A stretch of 64,000 bases of DNA from an uncultured Bacilli bacterium (GTDB lineage Bacteria; Bacillota_I; Bacilli_A; RF39; UBA660), in NCBI GenBank assembly GCA_934095825.1, contig CAKOKQ010000009.1, positions 1 to 64,000 of the forward strand. Reading direction: 5' to 3'. Within the stretch, counting starts at the first letter, position 1. The number at the start of each line of letters is the position of its first letter. The position numbers and the translations under genes are program-made. The notes under the pieces are model-generated. The model ran no database searches. It worked only from the letters and a program-made list of their open reading frames with translations, and was not told the DNA's origin. Shown here piece after piece: positions 36,438 to 44,620 of this stretch.

Positions 36438-36875
36438 GTGTCTTATAAAGATTTAATAAACCGTAGTATGCCTGAAAGAAATGGCTTTGATGAATTATTT
36501 AACTTTAACTTAATAATAATTATTATCTTAAGTATAATGGATATCTTTATTAATAATATTTATTTAAGTTTAGCCCTAGTTTTTAGCATTGCTATTCTAA
36601 TATTTAGAGTAGTATCTAAAAATGTTAAACAAAGAAGAAAAGAAAATAATATCTATGTTAAGATAATAAGTTATCCTAAAAAGAAATTTAAGTTATATAT
36701 AGATATAATTAAAAACTATAATAAAGCCTTATATAAAAGATGTCCAAAGTGTCATCAAGTATTAAAATTACCTTTAAAAAAAGGTACGCATACGGTTAAA
36801 TGTCCAGAATGTGGTAATTCTTTTACCGTAAAATGTAATCGTAATGAAGTTGTTAAGGCTGAGATAGTAAAGTAA
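36438..36875 (+). CDS. Membrane protein with C-terminal zinc ribbon
   Basis: A 145-residue protein starting at GTG, seven bases after AAAGGAGG. It has two adjacent hydrophobic helices (about 23-60), a basic helical stretch, and then a zinc ribbon with CPKC and CPECGNSFTVKC on the cytoplasmic side. It is directly downstream of htpG and before a terminator, so it is probably heat-inducible with it. The family is unnamed to me. Confidence 0.7.
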   Translation: MSYKDLINRSMPERNGFDELFNFNLIIIIILSIMDIFINNIYLSLALVFSIAILIFRVVSKNVKQRRKENNIYVKIISYPKKKFKLYIDIIKNYNKALYKRCPKCHQVLKLPLKKGTHTVKCPECGNSFTVKCNRNEVVKAEIVK

Positions 36876-36879
36876 AAAG

Positions 36880-36918
36880 ATTGTTAGGTTTAGATTAAAA
36901 CATCTAACAATTTTTTTG
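36880..36918 (+). terminator. Terminator of the htpG operon
   Basis: ATTGTTAG and CTAACAAT form a perfect stem with a 16-base loop, followed by seven T. Confidence 0.85.
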
Positions 36919-36987
36919 CTATAAAATTTATATATATGTATAAATTAATAATCTTTATATGATATACTGGTGCTGGAGGGTTACATT

Positions 36988-37296
36988 ATGGAAGATAAAT
37001 ATACTTTTGAAACAACTTCTTCTTCTGAAATGAATTTAGTTGTAAGTAGACACAAATTAGTATTAGCCTTGGAAGAGTTAAGTAGATGGCGTCGAGATTT
37101 ATGTAAGGGATATGATAATAATATTCAGTATTTATGTGAAGGAAAATTATATAATCAACAAGATATGTTTAGAAATCAAGAGATACCTAGAGACGAAAAT
37201 GGCTTTATTAAAGATAGTAAAACCATTTATGAAGTAAACGACATAATAGACAACATTGATAATATACTATATGATGTTAAAGATTTATTGGATTAA
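36988..37296 (+). CDS. Small unknown protein
   Basis: A 102-residue acidic, helical protein with no membrane segment. The middle contains SRWRRDLCKGYDNN and the end has a VNDIIDNIDNIL helix. ATG at 36988 follows GGAGGG by seven bases. It stands alone between two terminators. I do not recognise it. Confidence 0.6.
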   Translation: MEDKYTFETTSSSEMNLVVSRHKLVLALEELSRWRRDLCKGYDNNIQYLCEGKLYNQQDMFRNQEIPRDENGFIKDSKTIYEVNDIIDNIDNILYDVKDLLD

Positions 37297-37297
37297 A

Positions 37298-37338
37298 AAA
37301 GAGAACTTAACTAACAGGGTGTTAAATAGTTCTCTTTA
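37298..37338. terminator. Bidirectional terminator between converging genes
   Basis: AAAGAGAACT and AGTTCTCTTT are perfect arms with a further TTAAC/GTTAA inside, flanked by A and T runs. Confidence 0.8.
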
Positions 37339-37341
37339 ATT

Positions 37342-39297
37342 TTAATTAGTTTTTACTACGAATGGGTCATTAATAGTGCCAATTCCACCAGATATTTCAA
37401 TATCAGATTTTAACGAAATAACAGGTTTAAACATCATGTCCCAATTTACCCAACACCAATCACTTACCCGACCAATATTATAGCAAATATTATATGCAGT
37501 CTTATAATAAGAACTAAATAAAGATGGCGACATAGTCCAATAAAAATTTTCTGAATATGTCCATGACAATGTGTTTAAAATACTTGCATTTAATCCAGAA
37601 TACATTAACTCATCATATGTAATTAGTCCAATAGGATAGGCTAAAGATTTATTACCTGTGTTTGAATTGTTAGTCGTAAAAAAATCATTTTCATTATTAC
37701 AATTAAAGCTAGCAATGTTATTCCATAAATTATAATTTGATTCATATTTTGTATCTACATTTGTTTGAACCCCGTTGCCTTGACTATTACTAGCTAAATT
37801 TCTATTGTTACAAAATCCATTATCAGCCACATATAAGTTGAAGCCATTGGTTAAAATTTTTTGCTTATACCATGTATCGAGTCTAGATTTTATAGTTGAA
37901 TCATTTTCATTTTTATTAATATTTTCTTTTGATGTAATATCTTTTCCATATTTATAACCAGTAAATGCAGGAGAATCCCACCCGCCATTAAATTGCGAAT
38001 TATAAGTTGTATTAGAATCGTCATTGTAATACATAATTCTAATTGAATTATCGCCGTTAATTCTGATGATTTGCCAAGTCATATCAGCAAATTTAACAAA
38101 ATTGTTTTTTACATTGCCTCTATAGTAATAAGTAACCCCATAATTATCACTTGATTTATAAAGTCCCTTGTCTGATTTATCGCTTTCATTAATTGATTGA
38201 CCATATGTAATGACATTTAATTTATAGTTAATTGCAGGATAGTCTTTTCCATTTAGATTTATATTCCCGTTTGATTTTTCAGCACCAATTACTTTATATA
38301 TAAGCGTTCCGCTTGTTGAATATCCGCTCGATATTTTTCCAGAAGCGTCAAATTGAACTTTCTCATCATGTATAAAAAAATTGTTGTTGCTGTTGTTCCA
38401 GTCTATTTCGGTTGGGTCTATTTCTACAAAGCTTTCAAGGTTAAAAATTCCTGTTTGGTTATTAAAAGAATAATTACTCGCTAAATGCGGTAAAGTATCA
38501 AATTTACTAGTGCCACTCGTAGCCTCGTCGCTCTTTATTGCTTTCTCATCAAGTTTGGTAACTGTAAGATATGTAGTTGCAACATTATGTTTTTCTTCCC
38601 AGTTAATAATTGGAGCCGTTTTGCTTAAGTCGGGTGTTCCTTTTGATTCAATTTTAGAAATTGCTGTTTCTGGACTACTTTGATATTCATTAGCCAGTAT
38701 CGCATCATGTAAAGTTGTATAACCTTCATCTACAGGACTCCAACTACTAGGTTGCGCTTTAACAACAATTTTAGATTTCAATGTCTTAGTTTCGTTATTT
38801 AAATCTTCCATCGTTGTATCATAATCAATCCAAACTCTTAAAGTATAATCTTCACTATCGCTACTACCTAAAGAACCCTTGGCTAAAATATGACTTTCAA
38901 TACTCCCCTCATTTACCGTATCTGTTGATTCATAATCACTTAATTTTTTAATCTCTTCATTATTAATCATCACATTTAAAAATTTACTAGATAAAGTAGT
39001 TCCTTTTAAACTTTCTAAATTAACTGTATAACTGGCAAAAATATCACAAGTATTAGTAATGGTAAAACTAAATGGTGTTAACTTTTTACCTTTTTCATTA
39101 GTTATGGGATAGGCATTTTCTAAAGAAATATTGTTCTTTTGACTAGTAATTTCTACATTAAAACACTTCGTTGTTGCCGTATTAACGCTATCTTGCGTAT
39201 TTATAGTTTGCCATAGAGAATAGCTCGTTCCTATAAATATAGTTAATATAAAAATTATAATAGTAGAAATTAATAAAATTCTTGATTTAGACTTCAT
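37342..39297 (-). CDS. Large secreted surface protein with TasA/SipW-substrate-like N-terminus
   Basis: A 651-residue exported protein. The N-terminal signal (ILLISTIIIFILTIFIG then TSYSLWQ) and the following beta domain (NVEITSQKN, FTITNTCDIFASYTVNL) resemble camelysin/TasA proteins, which are cleaved by SipW-type peptidases. The C-terminal half is rich in Asn, Ser, Tyr and Trp, and has FADMTWQIIRINGDNSIRIMYY and a GGIGTINDPFVVK end, a module seen in uncharacterised gut Firmicutes surface proteins. There is no LPxTG or membrane anchor at the C-terminus. It may be fibrous or adhesive. A degenerate signal-peptidase homologue is at 61323. Confidence 0.7.
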   Translation of the reverse strand: MKSKSRILLISTIIIFILTIFIGTSYSLWQTINTQDSVNTATTKCFNVEITSQKNNISLENAYPITNEKGKKLTPFSFTITNTCDIFASYTVNLESLKGTTLSSKFLNVMINNEEIKKLSDYESTDTVNEGSIESHILAKGSLGSSDSEDYTLRVWIDYDTTMEDLNNETKTLKSKIVVKAQPSSWSPVDEGYTTLHDAILANEYQSSPETAISKIESKGTPDLSKTAPIINWEEKHNVATTYLTVTKLDEKAIKSDEATSGTSKFDTLPHLASNYSFNNQTGIFNLESFVEIDPTEIDWNNSNNNFFIHDEKVQFDASGKISSGYSTSGTLIYKVIGAEKSNGNINLNGKDYPAINYKLNVITYGQSINESDKSDKGLYKSSDNYGVTYYYRGNVKNNFVKFADMTWQIIRINGDNSIRIMYYNDDSNTTYNSQFNGGWDSPAFTGYKYGKDITSKENINKNENDSTIKSRLDTWYKQKILTNGFNLYVADNGFCNNRNLASNSQGNGVQTNVDTKYESNYNLWNNIASFNCNNENDFFTTNNSNTGNKSLAYPIGLITYDELMYSGLNASILNTLSWTYSENFYWTMSPSLFSSYYKTAYNICYNIGRVSDWCWVNWDMMFKPVISLKSDIEISGGIGTINDPFVVKTN

Positions 39298-39310
39298 ATT
39301 TTGCTCCTTA

Positions 39311-39387
39311 TGATACTAATATCATACCATTGTGCAACTTTGGGTATAAGTATCACCTTGGTATAATTTTGATATGGAAGTGATACT
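39311..39387. promoter_or_regulatory. Three TGATACT half-sites upstream of a ribbon-helix-helix gene
   Basis: TGATACT occurs at 39311-39317 and 39381-39387, and its complement AGTATCA at 39349-39355, around a TATAAT (39362-39367). The third copy touches the start codon at 39388. They are plausible operators for autoregulation by the small DNA-binding protein. Confidence 0.45.
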
Positions 39388-39537
39388 ATGAATATGACAT
39401 TGCGTATGGCAATAGACTTATATAATGATTTGAAAAAGATAGCCTTAGAAGAAGAAAGAAGTATAAATGGCGAAATTTGTTACATACTAAAAAAGTATAT
39501 TGAAGAATATAAAAAGGATAAAGAAAAATCTAAATAG
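39388..39537 (+). CDS. Ribbon-helix-helix (Arc-like) regulator, 49 residues
   Basis: A 49-residue protein. MTLRMAIDLYNDLKKIA matches the beta strand and first helix of Arc/MetJ-type DNA-binding proteins, EERSINGEICYILKKYIEEY the turn and second helix, and a Lys-rich tail follows. GGAAG lies eight bases before ATG. It is too short to be found by length-limited gene callers. Similar small RHH proteins are antitoxins or plasmid copy regulators, but no toxin is adjacent. It is divergent from the large surface protein gene, which it could control. Confidence 0.7.
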   Translation: MNMTLRMAIDLYNDLKKIALEEERSINGEICYILKKYIEEYKKDKEKSK

Positions 39538-39610
39538 AGCATATAATAATTATTAGAAATATTAATAAATTTCTTATTAACACTATGTGTTATTTTCTTT
39601 TATAAATTAA

Positions 39611-39651
39611 TTAGCACTCACACTTGACAAGTGCTAAAAAATGAGTATAAT
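39611..39651 (+). promoter_or_regulatory. CIRCE operator overlapping the clpB promoter
   Basis: TTAGCACTC, nine bases, AAGTGCTAA: a CIRCE with one changed base in the right arm. TTGACA (39624-39629) overlaps it and TATAAT (39646-39651) follows after 16 bases. This is the same architecture as at htpG. Confidence 0.9.
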
Positions 39652-39674
39652 TAATACTCGAAAGGGGAATGTAT

Positions 39675-41777
39675 ATGTTTAATAATAATCCAGAAGAAAA
39701 TGAAAATGTATTAGAAAAATATGGTCGTAATATAAATGAAGAGGTCAAGAAAAGAAAAATTGACCCTGTAATTGGTCGTGATGAAGAAATTAGAAGTATA
39801 ACTAAAGTCTTATCGCGTAAAACCAAGAATAATCCCGTCTTAATCGGAGAACCAGGCGTTGGTAAAACTGCTATTGTCGAAGGCCTTGCACAAAGAATCG
39901 TTAAAGGCGATGTACCAAGTACCTTAAAAGATAAAACAATTTGGGAACTTAATATGGCATCCTTAATCGCAGGTGCTAAATACCGTGGTGAATTTGAAGA
40001 AAGACTAAAGAAAGTTTTAGATGAAATCAAGAAGAGCGAAGGTAACATCATCATGTTTATTGATGAAATTCACATGATTGTTGGTACGGGGGCAATTGAA
40101 GGTGCCATGGATACTGGTAATATCTTAAAACCAATGCTTGCGCGTGGTGAAATTCATGTTATCGGTGCCACTACCTTAAATGAATATCGTAAATATATTG
40201 AAAAAGATGGTGCCCTAGAACGTCGTTTCCAAAAGATAATTGTTCATGAACCAACTCTTGAAGATACAATAACTATCTTAAGGGGTTTAAAAGAAAGATT
40301 TGAAATCCATCATGGTGTTACTATTCAAGATAAAGCCTTAGTAGCAGCCGCTACTTTATCTAACCGTTATATAACTGATCGTTATTTACCAGATAAAGCC
40401 TTAGATTTAGTAGATGAGGCTTGTGCTACTATTAGAGTTCAAATGGATAGTGTTCCTACTAACTTAGATGAACTTACCAGAAAAATTATGCGTCTTGAAA
40501 TCGAAAGAGAAGCCATTAAGAAAGAAAAAGATGAATTATCTCTTCGTCGTAAAGATGAAATTGATAAAGAATTATATGACTTAAAACTTCAAGAACAAGA
40601 TTTAAGAAGTGCTTGGGAAAAAGAAAAAAATCTTAATGAAAACATTAAGAATAAAAAACAAGAAATATCTAAAGCCAAATTTGATTTAGAAACGGCTGAA
40701 AATCGTTATGATTTAGAAACTGCTGCTCGTCTTCGTCATGGTACTATTCCAAGATTAGAAAAAGAACTAGAAGAACTAAATAGTAAAGAAAAATCGCGTA
40801 TTCTAAGTGATGTTGTAACTTCTGATGATATAGCAAATGTCATTAGTAAATGGACTAATATTCCTATTGCTAAATTAATAAGTAGTGAAAAAGAAAAACT
40901 TTTACACTTAGAAGAAAACTTAGGTAAAAGAGTAAAAGGTCAAAAAGAAGCCTTAAGATTAGTAAGTGAGGCTATCATTCGTAGTCGTAGTGGTATTAAA
41001 GATCCTAACCGTCCAATTGGGTCCTTCATCTTTCTAGGACCAACTGGTGTAGGTAAAACCGAAGTAGCTAAGGCTCTTGCTTATGAACTATTTGATGATG
41101 AAAAACACATGATTAGAATTGATATGAGTGAATATATGGAAAAATATTCTGTATCTCGTCTAGTCGGGGCTGCTCCAGGGTATGTTGGGTATGAAGAAGG
41201 CGGTCAATTAACCGAGGCTGTTCGTCGTAATCCTTATAGTATTGTTCTATTTGATGAAATCGAAAAAGCCCATCCTGATGTTTTAAATCTATTATTACAA
41301 ATCTTAGATGATGGTAGATTAACTGATTCTAATGGTCGTACAGTTGACTTTAAAAATACTATAATTATTATGACTTCTAATGTTGGTAGTGAATATATCT
41401 TAAATAACGAACCAGAAAAAGTAGAACAAGAATTACATAAATACTTTAAACCAGAATTTATTAACCGTATTGATGAAGTAATTATGTTTAATAAATTAAC
41501 TAAAGAAGTATTATCTAGTATTTTAGATAAATTAATCAAAGAAATAGAAACTCGTCTAAAAGACTTAAATCTAACTATAACTTTAACACCTGCCGCTAGA
41601 AATTACTTTGTTGAAAATGGTTATGATGAATATTACGGAGCAAGACCATTAAAGCGTCTAGTAAGTAGAGAACTAGAAACTGTCCTTGCTAAACAATTAA
41701 TCGAAAATACTGTTAAACCCAATGCTAAATTAGAAGTTGATTATCAAAATGATAAGATAATAATTAATCAAAAATAG
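39675..41777 (+). CDS. clpB: ClpB-type disaggregase lacking the N-terminal domain
   Basis: A 700-residue AAA+ protein with two ATPase modules: [15 protein letters not shown] with [11 protein letters not shown], and [15 protein letters not shown] with [13 protein letters not shown]. Between them is a long coiled-coil middle domain (about 265-385) with the ClpB start [16 protein letters not shown], and it ends with [11 protein letters not shown]. ClpC and ClpE have shorter middle domains, so this is ClpB. The usual N-domain of about 150 residues is absent; only 30 residues precede the first module. ATG at 39675 has GGGG seven bases upstream (ATG at 39669 is too close). It extracts proteins from aggregates, with DnaK, under HrcA control. 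Confidence 0.92.
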   Translation: MFNNNPEENENVLEKYGRNINEEVKKRKIDPVIGRDEEIRSITKVLSRKTKNNPVLIGEPGVGKTAIVEGLAQRIVKGDVPSTLKDKTIWELNMASLIAGAKYRGEFEERLKKVLDEIKKSEGNIIMFIDEIHMIVGTGAIEGAMDTGNILKPMLARGEIHVIGATTLNEYRKYIEKDGALERRFQKIIVHEPTLEDTITILRGLKERFEIHHGVTIQDKALVAAATLSNRYITDRYLPDKALDLVDEACATIRVQMDSVPTNLDELTRKIMRLEIEREAIKKEKDELSLRRKDEIDKELYDLKLQEQDLRSAWEKEKNLNENIKNKKQEISKAKFDLETAENRYDLETAARLRHGTIPRLEKELEELNSKEKSRILSDVVTSDDIANVISKWTNIPIAKLISSEKEKLLHLEENLGKRVKGQKEALRLVSEAIIRSRSGIKDPNRPIGSFIFLGPTGVGKTEVAKALAYELFDDEKHMIRIDMSEYMEKYSVSRLVGAAPGYVGYEEGGQLTEAVRRNPYSIVLFDEIEKAHPDVLNLLLQILDDGRLTDSNGRTVDFKNTIIIMTSNVGSEYILNNEPEKVEQELHKYFKPEFINRIDEVIMFNKLTKEVLSSILDKLIKEIETRLKDLNLTITLTPAARNYFVENGYDEYYGARPLKRLVSRELETVLAKQLIENTVKPNAKLEVDYQNDKIIINQK

Positions 41778-41797
41778 TTAAAATATATTGTAACTAG

Positions 41798-41823
41798 AGT
41801 AGAGTATAATCTCTACTTTTTTG
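41798..41823 (+). terminator. Terminator after clpB
   Basis: AGTAGAG and CTCTACT with a six-base loop, then TTTTTT. Confidence 0.85.
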
Positions 41824-41846
41824 GTTATCCTATAAATGGTGATTAT

Positions 41847-42470
41847 ATGAAATTATTGATTTTATTTATACTATCATCTCTTATTTTAACTAGTCCTGTT
41901 CTTGCTTATGAAGTAAAAGAAAGTACTGATAAATATACTTATAAAATAGACATTTATGAAACCCCTTTTCCTAATGTTAATAAAAAGATTAAAGATTGGT
42001 TAGATGAAAAGTTAGAAGAATTTAAACAGTATGAAAACTATAATGAAATAAAAAATGACTTTTATACTGATTATGAGTTACACGAATATAATGGTATTTA
42101 TTATTTACAATATTTTATATATAGTTATACTGGTGGTGTTCATTATTTTCTAATAAATAACCAATTTACTTATAATAAGCGTGGTGAAATTCTAGAATTA
42201 AAAGATTTCTTTAATAATGATAATTACTTAGAAATACTTTCTAAATTAAGTTATGAAGAATTAATAAAAATAGGCGCTAATGAAGATAAAAATTGGTTAA
42301 AGGAAGGGACTAAACCAATACTAGAAAACTTCTCTTTATATTATTTTGATAAAGAAGGTTTACATTTAACTTTCCCACCATATCAAGTAGCACCTTGGGC
42401 AAGTGGACTAATTAAAATAGTAATTCCTTCTTCAAAGTTGATAAATTTAATAAAACCTGTGGATAACTAA
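41847..42470 (+). CDS. Secreted DUF3298-domain protein
   Basis: A 207-residue protein with a signal peptide (residues 1-20, cleavage after VLA). The middle has YSYTGGVHYFLINNQFTYN, typical of the DUF4163/DUF3298 region of PdaC and RsiV-like proteins, and LKDFFNNDNYLEILS follows. The end has APWASGLIKIVIPSSKL. In RsiV this domain binds lysozyme; here there is no membrane anchor or sigma-binding part. GGTGAT precedes ATG. Confidence 0.75.
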   Translation: MKLLILFILSSLILTSPVLAYEVKESTDKYTYKIDIYETPFPNVNKKIKDWLDEKLEEFKQYENYNEIKNDFYTDYELHEYNGIYYLQYFIYSYTGGVHYFLINNQFTYNKRGEILELKDFFNNDNYLEILSKLSYEELIKIGANEDKNWLKEGTKPILENFSLYYFDKEGLHLTFPPYQVAPWASGLIKIVIPSSKLINLIKPVDN

Positions 42471-42485
42471 CGACTTATCCACAGG
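42456..42485. promoter_or_regulatory. Perfect inverted pair of DnaA-box sequences
   Basis: CCTGTGGATAA and TTATCCACAGG are perfect arms with an eight-base loop. Each contains the consensus DnaA box TTATCCACA, one per strand. The left arm covers the last codons of the DUF3298 gene. A hairpin with no direct T-run, it could also be a weak terminator. It is 68 bases before the tRNA. Confidence 0.6.
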
Positions 42486-42502
42486 TAAAAAGCAATTTTT
42501 CC

Positions 42503-42532
42503 TTGCTAAAATCATATATTATGTATTATAAT
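42503..42532 (+). promoter_or_regulatory. Promoter of the tRNA-Trp gene
   Basis: TTGCTA (42503-42508), an 18-base spacer and TATAAT (42527-42532), ending 20 bases before the tRNA. Confidence 0.65.
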
Positions 42533-42552
42533 GGAAGAGCAAAGGAAAAATT

Positions 42553-42626
42553 AGGGACATAATATAGTGGTAGTATGACGGTCTCCAAAACCGTTCGCGA
42601 GGGTTCAAATCCTTCTGTCCCTGCCA
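42553..42626 (+). tRNA. trnW: tRNA-Trp (anticodon CCA)
   Basis: A complete 74-base tRNA with CCA encoded. The acceptor AGGGACA pairs with TGTCCCT. The anticodon stem ACGGT/ACCGT encloses CTCCAAA with anticodon CCA (42585-42587). The T arm is GAGGG-TTCAAAT-CCTTC (one G-T). G is the discriminator base. It is followed by three displaced copies of its 3' half, so it is the attachment site of an integrating element. Confidence 0.95.
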
Positions 42627-42689
42627 TTAAGATTTAATCGAGTTAAATCTCGTTAAAATATATTAATCGATATTTAAAGGGAGTAACTT

Positions 42690-42953
42690 ATGGAGTTTAA
42701 AGAATATAATAATCCAGAAGAAAATGATTTTGATGTTAAAAGCAGTTTAGGCGCTATTAATAAAACAATAAGTACTAAAAACATTTACCAAGACCAATTA
42801 CTCGAGTTAATTGGAATACTAGAAGATGTAAATGAAGAAGAGCTAATGGAAGATTATGGTATTACTCTACAAGAATATTATGCCCCAACTGCTGAAACTA
42901 TAAGAAAAGTAGTTGAAAAAACTAGCCAACTATCAACTGGTAGGGGTAGATAA
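42690..42953 (+). CDS. Small acidic unknown protein downstream of tRNA-Trp
   Basis: An 87-residue acidic, helical protein (EYNNPEENDFD start, LLELIGILEDVNEEELMEDYG). It has no signal or membrane segment. AAAGGGAG lies eight bases before ATG. It is the first gene of the first insert after the tRNA. I do not recognise it. Confidence 0.55.
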   Translation: MEFKEYNNPEENDFDVKSSLGAINKTISTKNIYQDQLLELIGILEDVNEEELMEDYGITLQEYYAPTAETIRKVVEKTSQLSTGRGR

Positions 42954-42986
42954 ACTTATTTACCGTTTTTATGAAATTATTACAAG

Positions 42987-43012
42987 AGAATTCTATAACA
43001 GAGTTCTTTTTT
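42987..43012 (+). terminator. Terminator in insert 1
   Basis: AGAATTCT and AGAGTTCT (one G-T) with a five-base loop, then TTTTTT. Confidence 0.65.
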
Positions 43013-43128
43013 ATTATGGCATAAAAAATAATTAAAGTCCTAGAGTATTCAATTAAATTAAAAATAATATTTCTAAATATGATAATAAGTAATGATGTTT
43101 CCAAATTTTTACTTCATTAAACAAGAAT

Positions 43129-43680
43129 ATGATATAATAGCGCCAAGAAAGGAATTTTAACTGATGAACAAAAAGCAAAAGATAATTTTAATTGTCTGTG
43201 TAACCCTTGCCATATTAGCCGTTGTTTTTTACTTTTTTGTCTACAATCCTAAAAATAGTTTAGGAGAAAAGTGCCAAACAGCTTACAATCTAAGTCATTA
43301 TGAATATAGTGATGGCTTTAAAATTGATATTCCTGAGAATAGTTGCTTTGTAAACACTTGTTGTATGATTGGCCATAGGTTTAGAACTCATGAAAATTAT
43401 GACTCTTTAAATACTAAACTTCAAAAAATTGTAGATAACTATAATTCTAACAATAGCGACCGTCAGATTTCTTATACGATTGAAAAACATTTATGGTATA
43501 ACGAGTACACCATAGGATATTAAAATTAAGTAAGGAGCCCGTGATATGCTCCTTTTTTCATGGTTTAATAAAAACTACTTAAAGTTATTTTAAGGTGGCA
43601 CTTTAGAAATGTCCTGAATTATTGCAAGAAAACCATATTCTACTATTGTTTTGATCTATTTTAACCAAAGTGCTAATCTC
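43129..43680 (+). repeat. 552-bp cassette repeat, copy 1
   Basis: Nearly identical to 49569-50120, and of exactly the same length. It holds a TATAAT, a ribosome site, the 119-residue protein gene and its terminator, and ends where the displaced tRNA fragment starts. A further 117 bases upstream (43012-43128) are shared only with copy 3 at 53834-53950. Confidence 0.85.
43164..43523 (+). CDS. Cassette membrane protein, copy 1 (119 residues)
   Basis: A single-span protein: a Lys-rich start, a helix at about 6-27 (IILIVCVTLAILAVVFYFF) and an extracytoplasmic domain of 90 residues with five Cys, including SCFVNTCCMIGHRFR, and a helix NTKLQKIVDNYNSNNSDRQ. The family is unknown. Two near-identical copies exist at 49604 and 53986. 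The domain keeps Cys, Trp and Tyr in all three, so selection for a folded, perhaps disulphide-bonded, protein is likely. AGAAAGGA precedes ATG. Confidence 0.7.
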   Translation: MNKKQKIILIVCVTLAILAVVFYFFVYNPKNSLGEKCQTAYNLSHYEYSDGFKIDIPENSCFVNTCCMIGHRFRTHENYDSLNTKLQKIVDNYNSNNSDRQISYTIEKHLWYNEYTIGY

Positions 43681-43724
43681 CCCAAAACCTGATGTCGTAA
43701 GTTCAAATCTTACATTTCCTGCCA
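43680..43724 (+). repeat. Displaced tRNA 3' half A (candidate attachment site)
   Basis: Follows copy 1 directly. It keeps CCCCAAAACC, GTTCAAAT and the CCTGCCA end of tRNA-Trp in register, but the T stem is GTAAG/CTTAC, fully paired and different from tRNA-Trp. It may derive from another tRNA or be a diverged copy. It has no 5' half, so it cannot be a working tRNA. Confidence 0.7.
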
Positions 43725-43930
43725 TGAAAAATAACGCAATTTTGCGAGTTATATATATATTTAAAATCCAAAGTTGGAATTTTTTTCTTCAAATAATTTA
43801 CTATTTGAAATTATTATATTAAAATAATCAGCTAATAAAATAGCTGATTAAAAAACAAATCTTATAAATAAAACTAGATGTTAATTATTTAAATTTTCTC
43901 TTACTTTAAATAAAATCTGATAATAATCAA

Positions 43931-44203
43931 TCAAATTTGTTCTTTTTTAATATACAATAACAACTGATTGATAATATCCATAGTTTCATTAATATATAAT
44001 CTCACATCAATTTCTATATTATTATCTTGTTCTATATTTGAGATGCTAAATTTTAATAATTTTTCCTTTATTATTAGGGCTGATTCTTTTTCTTCTGAAT
44101 TTTCAAGTTCGTCATTGTTTTTTGTTAAAATACCAACTAATGCATTATATTCATCAACTGTAAGACTCATCTTAATTTGTGGTGCCCTTTTTGCATATGC
44201 CAT
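43931..44203 (-). CDS. Small unknown protein of insert 2
   Basis: A 90-residue protein with a basic start (MAYAKRAPQIKMSL), then two acidic helices with ENSEEKESALIIKEKLL and INETMDIINQLLLYI. It looks like a small coiled-coil or phage-type accessory protein. It follows a holin fragment on the same strand. A weak ribosome site precedes ATG at 44203. Not recognised. Confidence 0.5.
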   Translation of the reverse strand: MAYAKRAPQIKMSLTVDEYNALVGILTKNNDELENSEEKESALIIKEKLLKFSISNIEQDNNIEIDVRLYINETMDIINQLLLYIKKEQI

Positions 44204-44248
44204 ACTATTAATTTCTTCTAACTTTTATATTCATAAAATTTTTAGTTA

Positions 44249-44458
44249 TTATTTTAGGTGCTCTTGATTTAACTTTTCTAAAGCGCTTTTAAGAGCCTTT
44301 GAAATTTTTATGCCTAAAGATGAACTATTTTCTAAAATAGATATTATTTCATTAAATATAAAAGTATATATTATTAATGTTCTTAAACTATTTATAGCTA
44401 ACTTTACTTCTTCTTTTGCATATTGGGAAAAATATTTATAAATATTAATATATATCAT
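44249..44458 (-). pseudogene. Holin fragment (PF05105 C-terminal half)
   Basis: 69 codons. IYTFIFNEIISILENSSSLGIKI matches the last helix region of the intact holin at 33947-34321 (IYMFIANEGISILENWSAMGIKL). The first two membrane helices are missing, replaced by unrelated sequence. It is probably a remnant of a prophage or lysis module in insert 2. Confidence 0.65.
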
Positions 44459-44620
44459 AACCAGTCCACTGTTAATCGTTAGTATTTTACCGCATTTATG
44501 AGTATTTAGTAATTAAAAAGAAGTAAGTTTTTCATACAGGCACCCCTTTTAAGCTGACGAAGAAATTTTCTTTTAATAAATTTACTATTTTTGTATTTAT
44601 AATAAGTTCAAAAGTGTCTT

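Noticed and set aside
39675..41777. ClpC or ClpE identity for the AAA+ protein
   Set aside because: The long middle domain with the [11 protein letters not shown] start is the ClpB type; ClpE would have an N-terminal zinc finger and ClpC a short middle domain and an N-domain.
42456..42485. Chromosomal replication origin at the paired DnaA boxes
   Set aside because: Only two boxes are present, with no dnaA, dnaN or gyrB genes nearby and no AT-rich unwinding repeat, so an origin is not supported.
42553..42626. Use of a Mollicutes-type code with UGA as tryptophan
   Set aside because: The tRNA-Trp has anticodon CCA, Trp codons are TGG, and several genes end cleanly at TGA (for example 11005-11007).
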